A DNA stretch of 64,000 bases from Actinoallomurus bryophytorum (GTDB lineage: Bacteria > Actinomycetota > Actinomycetes > Streptosporangiales > Streptosporangiaceae), in assembly GCF_006716425.1 (NCBI RefSeq), contig NZ_VFOZ01000001.1, forward strand, positions 3,410,001 through 3,474,000, written 5' to 3'. Below are positions 1 through 7,773 of this stretch, piece by piece (the first letter of the stretch is position 1; the number at the start of each line of letters is the position of its first letter). Position numbers and translations under genes: made by a program. The notes below the pieces were generated by a model. That model did not search any database and was not told the origin of the DNA. It saw only the letters and a program-made list of their open reading frames with translations.

Positions 1-1
1 C

Positions 2-421
2 GAGACGCTGGCCGGGATCCTCGACGGGCGCCGTACGCAGATCAAGGGCGTGCTGCGCGACCAGAGCGTCATCGCCGGCATCGGCAACGCCTACTCCGAC
101 GAAGTCCTGCACGTGGCGAAGATGTCGCCGTACAAGCTCGCCGCGAGCCTGACCGAGGCGGAGGTCGCCGCTCTGTACGAGGCGATCATCACGACGCTCG
201 GCGACGCGGTCGAACGCTCCAAGGGCCTGGCGGCCAAGGATCTCAAGGGCGAGAAGAAACAGGGCCTGCGAGTGCACGGCAGGGCGGGAGAAAAATGCCC
301 GGTCTGTGGCGACACGATCAAAGAGGTGTCGTTCGCGGACAGGGCCCTGCAGTACTGCCCGACCTGCCAGACCGGCGGCAAGCCGCTCGCCGACCGGCGA
401 ATGTCACGCCTGCTCAAGTAA
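2..421 (+). CDS. Fpg/Nei family DNA glycosylase, C-terminal part
   Basis: The frame is open from the first bases of the window, so the N-terminal catalytic part lies outside. The visible 139 residues hold the helix-two-turn-helix region with the DQSVIAGIGNAYSDE signature and a C-terminal zinc finger of the form CPVC-X16-CPTC ending in a conserved basic tail. Fpg/Nei enzymes excise oxidised bases and cut the abasic site; the zinc finger and the GIGNxYxDE segment bind DNA. Whether it prefers FapyG/8-oxoG (Fpg) or oxidised pyrimidines (Nei) cannot be decided without the N-terminus. The following gene is convergent. Confidence 0.93.
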   Translation, partial: ETLAGILDGRRTQIKGVLRDQSVIAGIGNAYSDEVLHVAKMSPYKLAASLTEAEVAALYEAIITTLGDAVERSKGLAAKDLKGEKKQGLRVHGRAGEKCPVCGDTIKEVSFADRALQYCPTCQTGGKPLADRRMSRLLK

Positions 422-540
422 GAGCCCACGCGGCAAGGCGTCGCCTGGACACCGCGCCGTACGACACGACAAGCCCCGGCGCCCTCGCCGGGCGCCGGGG
501 AGGCCGCAGCGGGTGCGGGGATCGCTGCGGTCAGGCCCTC

Positions 541-1104
541 TTAGTGCGTGGGCGTGTGCGCGAGCGGCCCGAACAGCGCGGCGAGGTCGTTCCAGCGCTT
601 GACCTCACAGCCGTTCTTGCGCCCGAAGGTGGCGTCGACCGGCCGGCCGTGCCAGGTGCCTTTGATCGTGGCCGTCTGCGGGCCGCCGTAGATCTGGGTG
701 CACATCTGGCCCGGCGGCGTGGGCGCGAACGGGTCGCCGCTCTTGACCGCGGCCACCTTGGTCAGCGCGGCGCACGCGCTGGCCGCGTCGGGCGCGTCAC
801 CACCCGGCGGGTCGCACTTCAGGGTGCGCTTGATCGTCTGCGCCTTGGGCGCCATCTTCACGGTGATGGTCAGCTTCGTGGTGTCCGTGCCGGGTTGGCT
901 GCCGGAAGGAGGAGCCGGGGACGCCGAGCCGGGTGCCGGTGACGGCGATCCGGGCGTCGTGCTCGATGCGGGCGGTGAGGCCTGGTCGCTCGGCTGGCCC
1001 GCGCGAGTTCCCTGGTCGTCCTTGCAGCCGGCCAGTGTCAGTGCCGTGAGGATCCCCGGCACGACGATGGCCGTCCTTCCCAGTCTCGATAGAGATTGCC
1101 TCAT
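541..1104 (-). CDS. Subtilisin-inhibitor-like (SSI family) lipoprotein
   Basis: 187 residues. The N-terminus has a hydrophobic signal and the lipobox LAGC (lipidated Cys27), followed by a Pro/Ser/Gly-rich linker to about residue 75. The C-terminal domain matches Streptomyces subtilisin inhibitor: CDPPGGDAP...ACAAL and MCTQIYGGP, then a TIKGTWHGR strand and NGCEV, giving the four cysteines (97, 111, 135, 166) of the two SSI disulfides. By alignment the reactive P1 residue would be Gln137 in C-T-Q-I-Y. SSI proteins are usually freely secreted; membrane anchoring suggests control of a cell-surface protease (inference). The start is ATG, divergent from the rhodanese gene. Confidence 0.8.
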   Translation of the reverse strand: MRQSLSRLGRTAIVVPGILTALTLAGCKDDQGTRAGQPSDQASPPASSTTPGSPSPAPGSASPAPPSGSQPGTDTTKLTITVKMAPKAQTIKRTLKCDPPGGDAPDAASACAALTKVAAVKSGDPFAPTPPGQMCTQIYGGPQTATIKGTWHGRPVDATFGRKNGCEVKRWNDLAALFGPLAHTPTH

Positions 1105-1146
1105 GACGATTCGACTCCGGCGGGTGGTGCGTGGTTCCGTGGACGC

Positions 1147-1485
1147 GTGAATCTTTTCAATAATCGACTACCCAGCGTGGCGGCCTCGGCCGTCCCGGAC
1201 GATGGGTTCCTTCTTGACGTGCGAGAGAACGACGAGTGGCAGGCGGGGCATGCGCCCGACGCCGTGCACATTCCGTTGAGCGAGCTCAACGACCGCGCCA
1301 GGGAGGTCCCGAACGACCGCGATGTCTACGTTATCTGCCGGGCCGGATCCCGGTCCGCGCAGGCCGTGGCGGCGTTCAACAACGCCGGCTGGAAGACCTC
1401 CAACGTCGACGGCGGGATGCACGCCTGGGAGGCGGCGGGGCGACCGATGGTGAGCGAGTCGGGCACGGACCCCTTCGTCGCCTGA
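1147..1485 (+). CDS. Rhodanese-like domain protein
   Basis: A single rhodanese domain of about 112 residues: LLDVRENDEWQAGHAPDAVHIPL, then the active-site loop CRAGSRSA with the catalytic cysteine, and a C-terminal NVDGGMHAWEAAG. Such proteins carry sulfur as a persulfide or act in sulfur delivery or detoxification; the exact partner is unknown. I chose GTG 1147 because homologues begin just before the V-A-A-S segment; a TTG at 1096 would overlap the divergent lipoprotein gene. No strong ribosome-binding site is visible, so the start is uncertain. Confidence 0.85.
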   Translation: MNLFNNRLPSVAASAVPDDGFLLDVRENDEWQAGHAPDAVHIPLSELNDRAREVPNDRDVYVICRAGSRSAQAVAAFNNAGWKTSNVDGGMHAWEAAGRPMVSESGTDPFVA

Positions 1486-1537
1486 GGTCAATCTGCCCCA
1501 AACCGGTATACATTGTCACCTGCCAACTGGATATCGC

Positions 1538-1628
1538 GGGAGCTCGGGCGTCGACCGGGCTGAGAGGGCGGCTTCGCGTGCCGCCGACCGCTCGAACCTG
1601 ACCGGGTAATGCCGGCGTAGGGAGTGTG
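1538..1628 (+). promoter_or_regulatory. TPP riboswitch (THI element)
   Basis: The segment holds the conserved cores of the thiamine pyrophosphate riboswitch in the right order: CTGAGA at 1560-1565, a variable P3 stem (GGGCGGC/GCCGCC), ACCTGA at 1596-1601, then the GGGTAATGCCGGCGTAGGGAG P4/P5 block. It precedes a CytX-type permease, a known thiamin-regulon gene. TPP binding should reduce expression. No intrinsic terminator is obvious between it and the gene, so control of translation or another mechanism is possible. Confidence 0.95.
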
Positions 1629-1631
1629 CTC

Positions 1632-1654
1632 GTGAGTGAGCGAAGCGAGCGAAC
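1632..1654 (+). repeat. Short gagcgaa-type repeat in the cytX leader
   Basis: Between the riboswitch and the start codon lies GTGAGTGAGCGAAGCGAGCG followed by AAC, which contains the direct repeat GAGCGAA-GC-GAGCGAA and could be read as V-S-E-R-S-E-R. Similar strings occur at the 5' ends of many actinomycete genes, as I recall, and look like an interspersed repeat rather than coding sequence. It lies in frame upstream of the chosen cytX start and can mislead start calling. Confidence 0.5.
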
Positions 1655-1700
1655 AAATGGGCACAGCGGCGTTGCTCACAGGGCCGGCGACGGAGGGCCC

Positions 1701-3035
1701 GTGAGCACTGTTGTCGACCGTCCACGCGATGAGGCTCCGTACACCCTCGACGAGCCCGCGCCCAAGGTCCTCAGCTTCTGGGATCAGAGCGCCTTCTGGG
1801 CCAACCTGGGCGTGAGCCTGCTCGCGTTCTCCGGCGCGGCGACCGTGCTGGCGCCGGGCGCCGACAATGTGCCGCAGTTGCCGATCGTGGCCGGGATCGT
1901 CGCGATGGTCGTGGGCACCGTGATCGGCGGGATCATGCTCGGGCTGGCGGCGGTGCCGGGCGCCCGCGCGGGTGTGCCCGCCATGATGCTGCTGCGCGGC
2001 CTGTTCGGCACCCGCCTGTCGTACGTACCGACCGTGCTGAACATCCTCCAGATGATCGGCTGGGGGACGTTCGAGCTGATCGTCATCGCGGACGCGGCCG
2101 AGCAACTCTTCGGCGGTGGTCCGCACTGGGTGTACGTCGTGATCGCCGGTGTCATCACGACGGTGCTCACGATCTGGCCACTCGGGTCGGTCCGCGTGCT
2201 GCGCCGGTACGTCACCGCGGCGGTCGTGATCGCCCTCGTGTACTTCTACATCCAGCTGTCGCGCCAGCCGCTGCCGAATCTCACGCATGGCTCGTGGAGC
2301 CACTTCTGGGTCGGTGCGGACGCGGCGCTGGCGGTCTCGATCTCCTGGGTGCCGATGGCGGCCGACTACACCCGCCATTCGAAGTCCGAGCGCGCCGCGT
2401 TCGGCGCGGCCACCGTCGCGTACGGGCTGACGCAGATCGTCGCGTACGTCCTGGGGCTGCTCGCGCTCGCCCTGGTGGCCGGCGACTCGGACAAGGTGTT
2501 CGGGCCGTTCCAGCACGTCGCACTGGGAACCCTGTTCTTCGCGGTGTTCGTGCTGCGTGAGGCCGACCAGTCGTTCGCGAACGTCTACTCGACCGCCATG
2601 TCGATCCAGAACCTGGTGCCGCGGGTCGACCGGCGGGTGCTCACGGTCGGGCTCAGTGGCCTGATCATGGTGTTCGCCCTCGCGCTGAACATGGACAATT
2701 ACTACGACTTCCTGAGTCTCATCGGGTCGGTGTTCGTGCCCATGCTCGGGGTGCTCGTGGTCGACTTCTTCTGCTTCGGCGGACGTCGCGGCTGGGACGT
2801 GTCCGAGCGCGCGCCCGCGCGCTGGTCGATGATCGTCGCCTGGGCCGTCGGCATCGCCACGTACCAGCTGATCAACCCGGGAAACATGGGCTGGTGGTCG
2901 CGGCTGTGGACCGACGTCCAGGACGCACTCGGTTTCACACCGTCGAGCTGGATGAGCGCCTCACTGCTGTCCTTCACCGCCGCGGCCGTCGTAACCGCGG
3001 CGATCGGCGCGCTCTCTCGTCCCGACGCCTCCTGA
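1701..3035 (+). CDS. cytX: CytX-type hydroxymethylpyrimidine permease (NCS1 family)
   Basis: 444 residues with about 12 hydrophobic segments and the NCS1 (cytosine/purine/thiamine permease) profile: an N-terminal SFWDQSAFWANLGVSLLAFSGA helix, the GTFELI region, and a TRHSKS loop after a WVPMAADYTR helix. Together with the TPP riboswitch this points to uptake of a thiamin pyrimidine precursor such as HMP. GTG 1701 is chosen because it has a good GGAGG ribosome-binding site at 1692-1696; in-frame GTGs at 1626 and 1632 fall in the riboswitch end and the leader repeat. No other thiamin gene is adjacent. Confidence 0.88.
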   Translation: MSTVVDRPRDEAPYTLDEPAPKVLSFWDQSAFWANLGVSLLAFSGAATVLAPGADNVPQLPIVAGIVAMVVGTVIGGIMLGLAAVPGARAGVPAMMLLRGLFGTRLSYVPTVLNILQMIGWGTFELIVIADAAEQLFGGGPHWVYVVIAGVITTVLTIWPLGSVRVLRRYVTAAVVIALVYFYIQLSRQPLPNLTHGSWSHFWVGADAALAVSISWVPMAADYTRHSKSERAAFGAATVAYGLTQIVAYVLGLLALALVAGDSDKVFGPFQHVALGTLFFAVFVLREADQSFANVYSTAMSIQNLVPRVDRRVLTVGLSGLIMVFALALNMDNYYDFLSLIGSVFVPMLGVLVVDFFCFGGRRGWDVSERAPARWSMIVAWAVGIATYQLINPGNMGWWSRLWTDVQDALGFTPSSWMSASLLSFTAAAVVTAAIGALSRPDAS

Positions 3036-3055
3036 TCGGGCCCTAAGCCCTCCGC

Positions 3056-3079
3056 CGGTGGGCAGGCTCAAGCCCACCG
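3056..3079. terminator. Hairpin after cytX
   Basis: A perfect 8-bp inverted repeat (CGGTGGGC / GCCCACCG) with an 8-nt loop starts 20 bp after the cytX stop. It lacks a T-run, which is common for actinobacterial terminators. Confidence 0.5.
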
Positions 3080-3243
3080 ACAACGCGGCAGGCAATAAGA
3101 AATCCCTGACACGGTGCGACAGTGAAGTGATCTTGATCTCGGCTGCACTTGACCGCTAGGCTTCCGAACCCACTGGCGTACGCCCATAACCTCGCGACGA
3201 AGACTGATCCCGCGAGCGTCAATTTAAAATGAGGGAGCTCTCG

Positions 3244-3597
3244 GTGCCCAAGTCCGAGTCCAGTGCAGGAGCGTCGCCGAACCCCATTCTTGAAGCCATC
3301 GGTCACGGCGAAGCGGCAGATGGGAAAGTGCGGGTCACTGTCAGCATCAACGGCGCGAATGACGCGGTCGGGTTCGACCCCCGAATGATGCGACAGTCTG
3401 CCGACGTACTCGCAGAGTATGTGTGCCAGGCGTTGCGGGCCGCGCACGAAGAGTTGTTCGGGAAGCTAGTCGAAATCGACGGCGCGTCGGTGGAAGCCGT
3501 AAGGAAGAAGGTCGATGACCTTCAAGCCTCCTACACGGATCGTATGGACGAGTACCAGAGAACTCTGGACGACATCGGGCGGCGACTCGCGGAGTAA
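3244..3597 (+). CDS. YbaB/EbfC-like nucleoid-associated family protein
   Basis: 117 residues. The central segment VRVTVSINGANDAVGFDPRMM is the antiparallel sheet of the YbaB/EbfC DNA-binding fold, followed by an amphipathic helix and a C-terminal coiled coil (residues 75-115). Actinobacteria carry many such small paralogues beside WXG100-like proteins, as here: two coiled-coil proteins are encoded convergently just downstream. GTG 3244 has an AGGGAG ribosome-binding site; ATG 3229 is an alternative. The role, DNA binding or a chaperone/partner of the neighbouring pair, is not known. Confidence 0.65.
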   Translation: MPKSESSAGASPNPILEAIGHGEAADGKVRVTVSINGANDAVGFDPRMMRQSADVLAEYVCQALRAAHEELFGKLVEIDGASVEAVRKKVDDLQASYTDRMDEYQRTLDDIGRRLAE

Positions 3598-3632
3598 GCA
3601 CTCTGACGTAGGGCGAACTGATCACGACGCCC

Positions 3633-4295
3633 TTATTTCCGGTCGGGACCCCAGGTGTTAACGCCTTTCGCTTGGAACGCTCCCAGGTCGGCGGTGAGCT
3701 TCGACTTCACGTTTTCCAGCGCTCCGTTGGCGTCATTCACTCGCCTGGTGCAGTCGGCAATCGCTTCGTTGACGCTTGCCAGCTGCCTGCTCAAGTTCTC
3801 GCCGTTCACCTCATAGTCCTTGTCGGATGGCTTGTGGAACCAGGAGTGCTCCTTTTCGTAAAGGCCTTGCATCGTCGTCAACGTGATCTTCTTGTAGTTG
3901 ACCACCCGCATTCCAGCAACTACCAAGGCACTCTGGATCTCCAGAGCAGAGCGCGAAGTGTTACTCATATAGCTTTCTACTTTGTCATTCCAGTAATCTC
4001 CCAGAGCATCGACGCCCGCGTTGTCGTTGGCGCTCAGTGCGTTTTTCAGTGCGCCTCTGGCAGCTCTGAGCAGAGTGCTACTGCTGTAGCACTTGTCCCA
4101 GGCGTCGACCCAGCTCGGAATCTCGTAGTCCGTAAAACTTGGCCATTTCAGGTTGAGCCGTTTGGCGACCGGTACCAACTCCCAAGGAATATGCTCATAA
4201 TCCATCACAAGATTAACGTTTCCTATGAGGTCCTCATAGGACTGTTGTGAGATGGATGAGGGTTGCGGCTCCGGAGGAATGCTTCGGATCACCAT
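3633..4295 (-). CDS. Helical protein, WXG100-like secretion-target candidate
   Basis: 220 residues, nearly all predicted helical, with scattered W-x-x and a C-terminal coiled coil (about residues 165-210). No catalytic domain is recognisable. It follows another small acidic helical protein in the same direction (43-bp gap) and faces a YbaB-like gene. That trio resembles type VII secretion (ESX) satellite loci, but no clear W-X-G motif is present, so this is inference. The start ATG 4295 has an AAGGAG site 8 nt upstream. The gene is visibly A+T-richer than its surroundings, a sign of recent acquisition. Confidence 0.6.
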   Translation of the reverse strand: MVIRSIPPEPQPSSISQQSYEDLIGNVNLVMDYEHIPWELVPVAKRLNLKWPSFTDYEIPSWVDAWDKCYSSSTLLRAARGALKNALSANDNAGVDALGDYWNDKVESYMSNTSRSALEIQSALVVAGMRVVNYKKITLTTMQGLYEKEHSWFHKPSDKDYEVNGENLSRQLASVNEAIADCTRRVNDANGALENVKSKLTADLGAFQAKGVNTWGPDRK

Positions 4296-4343
4296 GGAGA
4301 AAGCTCCTTACGTGTCGTTGGTTGAGAACGTCCTTGCGATTTT

Positions 4344-4700
4344 CTAGTCGAGCGCTTTGAAGAGCGTGCCGATTTCGTCCTTGTTTTTTACTTCTGCATG
4401 GTCTTGGTCGTTGGTCATTTGATCAATGGCGTTAGCGATCCCAAATCGAAGGTCACTCATCTTAGTCAGGATTTCATCGCCGTTTTCGCAGGCGCTGTAA
4501 AACGCCCGGGACAGCTCAAGTGTGTATGTGCTGTCCCGCAGGGGCGTCTCCTCCGCGCCGGTGTAGCTCGTGTCCAGCATGAAATCGTCCCCGCTGGGGT
4601 TGTAAAATTCACCGCTCAAGTAAAAGGAGTTCTCGAATTTCAGCTCGTCGCTATCCAGTTCGCTTGCAAGGGCGCGTAGTGATTCGCGATCGTAATCCAT
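4344..4700 (-). CDS. Small acidic helical protein, partner of the gene at 3633
   Basis: 118 residues starting MDYDRESLRALASEL. It is acidic, with an ordered helical N-terminus, a low-complexity middle (FYNPSGDDFMLDTSYTG) and a helical C-terminus. Its size and the partner downstream fit a WXG100-type small protein, but no family is identified with confidence. ATG 4700 follows a GGATGGGG site; in-frame sequence further upstream is Arg-rich and unlikely to be coding. Low G+C is shared with the next gene. Confidence 0.55.
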   Translation of the reverse strand: MDYDRESLRALASELDSDELKFENSFYLSGEFYNPSGDDFMLDTSYTGAEETPLRDSTYTLELSRAFYSACENGDEILTKMSDLRFGIANAIDQMTNDQDHAEVKNKDEIGTLFKALD

Positions 4701-5247
4701 TTGACCCCATCCATGGTCGCCGCTCAACGTGGGTACCTGATGCGGCCGCCAACGACGTCGCCGCATCTGCCTATAGCGCATGTCGTCCGGCCTTTAGCGC
4801 GATAGTAACCGATCGCACCGCTTTGCGGCATATGTAACTGGCCTGCTTGGACGGGAAACGCGTGGCCGGATGCCGCCGGGCGCGTCGACGATCAGGCGTG
4901 CCCTCGAGAGCGGCACGATAGGTAGTCACGTAAAAGCTTTCCGTAGAAGACCGTTCTTGCGGTGAATCCTCGCTGTCTAGGCCGTATGCCTGTTGCTGGG
5001 CGGTTGACGGATCCGTTTTTCTACCCGAATCGCACTATCTGTCTCCATAGAGGTCACATTGTCCGCAAGCCTCTGCCAGGCGATGGCCGCTTGGCCTCGG
5101 CCAGGGGTCACGGACTCCTACTCGGTCGCACCGCGCTGCCGAAGCATGCGCCGACGAAGACTCATCCGGATATGCGAAGTCTCCTTGACCTTGACGTAAG
5201 CGTGGTTTCGCAACCGATCGACCGTCCAGCGGTGGCACTATGGCAAC
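4701..5247. other. Gene-free interval
   Basis: 547 bp between the low-G+C pair and the sensor kinase. I see no convincing gene, RNA or repeat. It should contain the promoter of the leftward pair and that of the kinase; no clear -35/-10 could be picked out. Confidence 0.5.
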
Positions 5248-7101
5248 GTGGACAGCTCCGACGCGACGATGCGTGCGGCCGTGGCCTCGGCCGCCGACGC
5301 AATGATCGCCGTTGGCCCTGATCTGAACGTATGCCTGTGGAATCCCGCGGCCGAGCGGATGTTCGGGTGGCACGCCGACGAGGTGATCGGCAAGCCGCTA
5401 CGCACGATCCCGGAGGAGTACACCGCCGAGCACCGAGCCGTACTCGAACGCGTACGCGAGGGCGGGCACATCTCCTTCGCCACCCGGCGGCTGCACCGCG
5501 ACGGGCACCTGTTCGACATCCGCGCCATCGTCAGCGGCATGAGCTCCGCCGACGGCGAGCCGATCGGCTGGGTCGGCTTCTACCGCGCCGCCGCCGAGGA
5601 CGAGACGGTCCAGCGCCAGGCCGCCGAGCGCATCCGGCTCGTACGCCGCCTCAACGACGTGGTGGCCGACCTCAACGCCGAGCTGGAGCTGCCGGCCGTC
5701 CTCGACCGGGTCGCCGCCAGCGTCATCGAGCTGACCGGCGCGGACGCCGCGGGGTTCGTCCTCATCGAGCAGGCGACCAACGCGCTGCGTCTCGTCAGCA
5801 TCAGCGGCCTGCCCGAGCAACTGCGCGGTGTGACGTCCGACCTGCGCACCAGCCTGGTCGGTGAGCTGCTGCGCTCCGGCCGTACGGTCATGCTGGCCAC
5901 CGCGGACACCCGCGACCTCAGCGACCTGATCTGGGCGGAGCTGTCGGGACTGCACACGATCGCCCTTGGTGTCTCCAGCGTGCACGGCCGGCCGTACGGT
6001 GCGCTGTACGCCTTGTTCTCCGGGCACCGGGCGGGCCACATCGAGCTGGAGCTGCTCGAGCTGTTCGCCGGTCACGCCGGGGTCGTCGTCGGCAACGCGG
6101 TCAGCTATGCCGAGGTGGTCAAGCAGCGCAAGCACGAGCGGGCCGTCATCGAGGCCAGCGCGGACGGCATCGCCGTGCTCGACAGCGACGGCATCGTCCG
6201 GCAGTGGAACCCCGCCGCTCGCCTGATCACCGGGATCCCGCCCGCCGAGGTCATCGGCCGCCCGCTGCCCTTCGCGCTGCCCGCGCCGGACGCCGAACCC
6301 ACGATCCAGGTCGAGTCGGGCACCTGGCTCAACGTCCTCTACTCCGAGATCGAAGATCACGACGAGGTCGTCGTCGACTTCCGCGACGTGACCGAGGCCA
6401 AGTCGCTCGAGGCCGCCAAGGACCTGTTCCTGTCGATGACCAGCCACGAGCTGCGCACGCCGATCACGGTGGTTCACGGGTTCGCCAAGACGCTGGTCAA
6501 CCGGTGGGACAAGCTCGGTGACGCCGACCGGCGACAGGCGGTCGCGATCATCGCCGAGCGTGCTCAGACGCTGGGACAGCTGGTCGACAACCTGCTCTAC
6601 TCCCGTACGATGCCCGACGGCCTGCCGGTGACCAACGAGCCGTTCGACCTCGATCGGCTGCTGCGCGGCGCGGTTGAGGGGTTCCGCGGCATGTCCGAGC
6701 AGCACACGCTGGAGCTGGAGATCGACGGTGTGCTGCCGGCCGCCTTCGGCGATGCCATGGCCACCGACATCATCGTCGGCCAGCTCCTTGAGAACGCCGT
6801 CAAGTACTCCCCGGGTGGGGGCACGGTCAGCGTGCGCGCCGGGACCGAAAACGATTTGATCGTCGTCACCGTCGAAGACGACGGGGTCGGCATCCCGACC
6901 GGCGACCGCGAGCGGGTCTTCGAGAGGTTCGTTCAGGGGGAGGCCGGCGACCGGCGCCGGTTCGGCGGCCTCGGGCTCGGGCTCTACATCGTGCGAAGAC
7001 TGGCCCGTGCCCAGCACGGAGAGGTCACCGCGCACGCACGCGCGAGTGGCGTGGGCACACGAATGAGGTTCACGCTCCCCGGTGCGGGTCACGTTCAGTA
7101 A
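5248..7101 (+). CDS. PAS-GAF-PAS hybrid sensor histidine kinase (soluble)
   Basis: 617 residues without membrane segments. The order is PAS (about 8-115, CLWNPAAERMFGW), GAF (about 135-290), a second PAS (about 293-385, VRQWNPAARLITG), then HisKA with the H-box SMTSHELRTP (phospho-acceptor His400) and HATPase_c with N-box LLENAVKYS, G1 DDGVGI and G2 GLGLGLY. It is a cytosolic sensor that probably reads a small ligand or redox state. No response regulator lies next to it; the next gene encodes an RsbW-type ATPase, so the output may feed a partner-switching or distant regulator. GTG 5248 is chosen; ATG 5269 is an alternative. Confidence 0.92.
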   Translation: MDSSDATMRAAVASAADAMIAVGPDLNVCLWNPAAERMFGWHADEVIGKPLRTIPEEYTAEHRAVLERVREGGHISFATRRLHRDGHLFDIRAIVSGMSSADGEPIGWVGFYRAAAEDETVQRQAAERIRLVRRLNDVVADLNAELELPAVLDRVAASVIELTGADAAGFVLIEQATNALRLVSISGLPEQLRGVTSDLRTSLVGELLRSGRTVMLATADTRDLSDLIWAELSGLHTIALGVSSVHGRPYGALYALFSGHRAGHIELELLELFAGHAGVVVGNAVSYAEVVKQRKHERAVIEASADGIAVLDSDGIVRQWNPAARLITGIPPAEVIGRPLPFALPAPDAEPTIQVESGTWLNVLYSEIEDHDEVVVDFRDVTEAKSLEAAKDLFLSMTSHELRTPITVVHGFAKTLVNRWDKLGDADRRQAVAIIAERAQTLGQLVDNLLYSRTMPDGLPVTNEPFDLDRLLRGAVEGFRGMSEQHTLELEIDGVLPAAFGDAMATDIIVGQLLENAVKYSPGGGTVSVRAGTENDLIVVTVEDDGVGIPTGDRERVFERFVQGEAGDRRRFGGLGLGLYIVRRLARAQHGEVTAHARASGVGTRMRFTLPGAGHVQ

Positions 7102-7240
7102 CCGGTCATACTAGACGTTTGGTGGCAAACTACGCCATCATTTCGTGCGTGTCCGAGGTCACCGTTGCTCGTTGTGTTGGCAATGGATTCCTGTGGCAGG
7201 GTTTCCGACCGCTTTAACTGGGCATTTCGGTCGTACCGGA

Positions 7241-7765
7241 GTGACGTTACGGGGAGTGTCCGGGAGAAGTTCCGCGCCCCCTGGGGAGGTGAGGGCGTCG
7301 AGCGTCGTATTCCTGCCGCATGCGCCATCGAGCGTTTCGGTGGTACGCAGACGCCTCGCGGAGGAGCTCCTCGAGTCGGGGGTGTACGAAGACATCGCCG
7401 ACGACGCGGCCGTGATCGTCAGCGAGCTGATCAGCAACGCTCTGCGGCACGCGCGCCCGCTCCCCTCGGGCGACATCAGAGTCGCGTGGACCCGGCAGGG
7501 TGACCTGATCCAGCTCGCCGTCAGCGACGGCGGCGCCATGACCGAACCCCGCCGCGCCCGTGCCACGCTGTCCTCGCTCGGCGGCCGGGGCCTGGGCATC
7601 GTCGAGACCCTCGCCGATGGCTGGGGCGTCCTTCACGAGGACGGCGGTACGACGGTCTGGGCGACTCTTCACTCCCCGCACAGGTCCAACGGCTCACACG
7701 CGTCGAACGGCCTGGGCAGTTCGTCGGCCGAGACCCCGCAGGGCATGCTCAAGCAGACCCACTGA
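7241..7765 (+). CDS. RsbW-like ATP-binding protein (HATPase_c_2)
   Basis: The conserved domain begins at VVFLPHAPSSVSVVRRRLAEELLES and carries the N-box SELISNALRHA, a G1-like SDGGA and the GGRGLGIVETLADGWGV motif typical of anti-sigma/serine-kinase ATPases of streptomycetes and relatives. Such proteins phosphorylate STAS antagonists or bind sigma factors. The start is unclear: GTGs at 7241, 7256 and 7289 are in frame and none has a well-spaced ribosome-binding site. The C-terminal 30 residues are Ser/His-rich and disordered. It may work with the preceding kinase or with the STAS protein at 21929 (speculative). Confidence 0.8.
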   Translation: MTLRGVSGRSSAPPGEVRASSVVFLPHAPSSVSVVRRRLAEELLESGVYEDIADDAAVIVSELISNALRHARPLPSGDIRVAWTRQGDLIQLAVSDGGAMTEPRRARATLSSLGGRGLGIVETLADGWGVLHEDGGTTVWATLHSPHRSNGSHASNGLGSSSAETPQGMLKQTH

Positions 7766-7773
7766 CGCAGGGC

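Noticed and set aside
1626-1700. N-terminal extension of CytX
   Set aside because: Overlaps the riboswitch end and an interspersed repeat; the GTG at 1701 has a proper ribosome-binding site.
4962-5321. Plus-strand gene before the sensor kinase
   Set aside because: No family match, overlaps the kinase start, no ribosome-binding site.
5398-7092. 564-codon minus-strand frame inside the sensor kinase
   Set aside because: Asp/Gly/Arg-rich antisense shadow; the plus strand has all kinase boxes.
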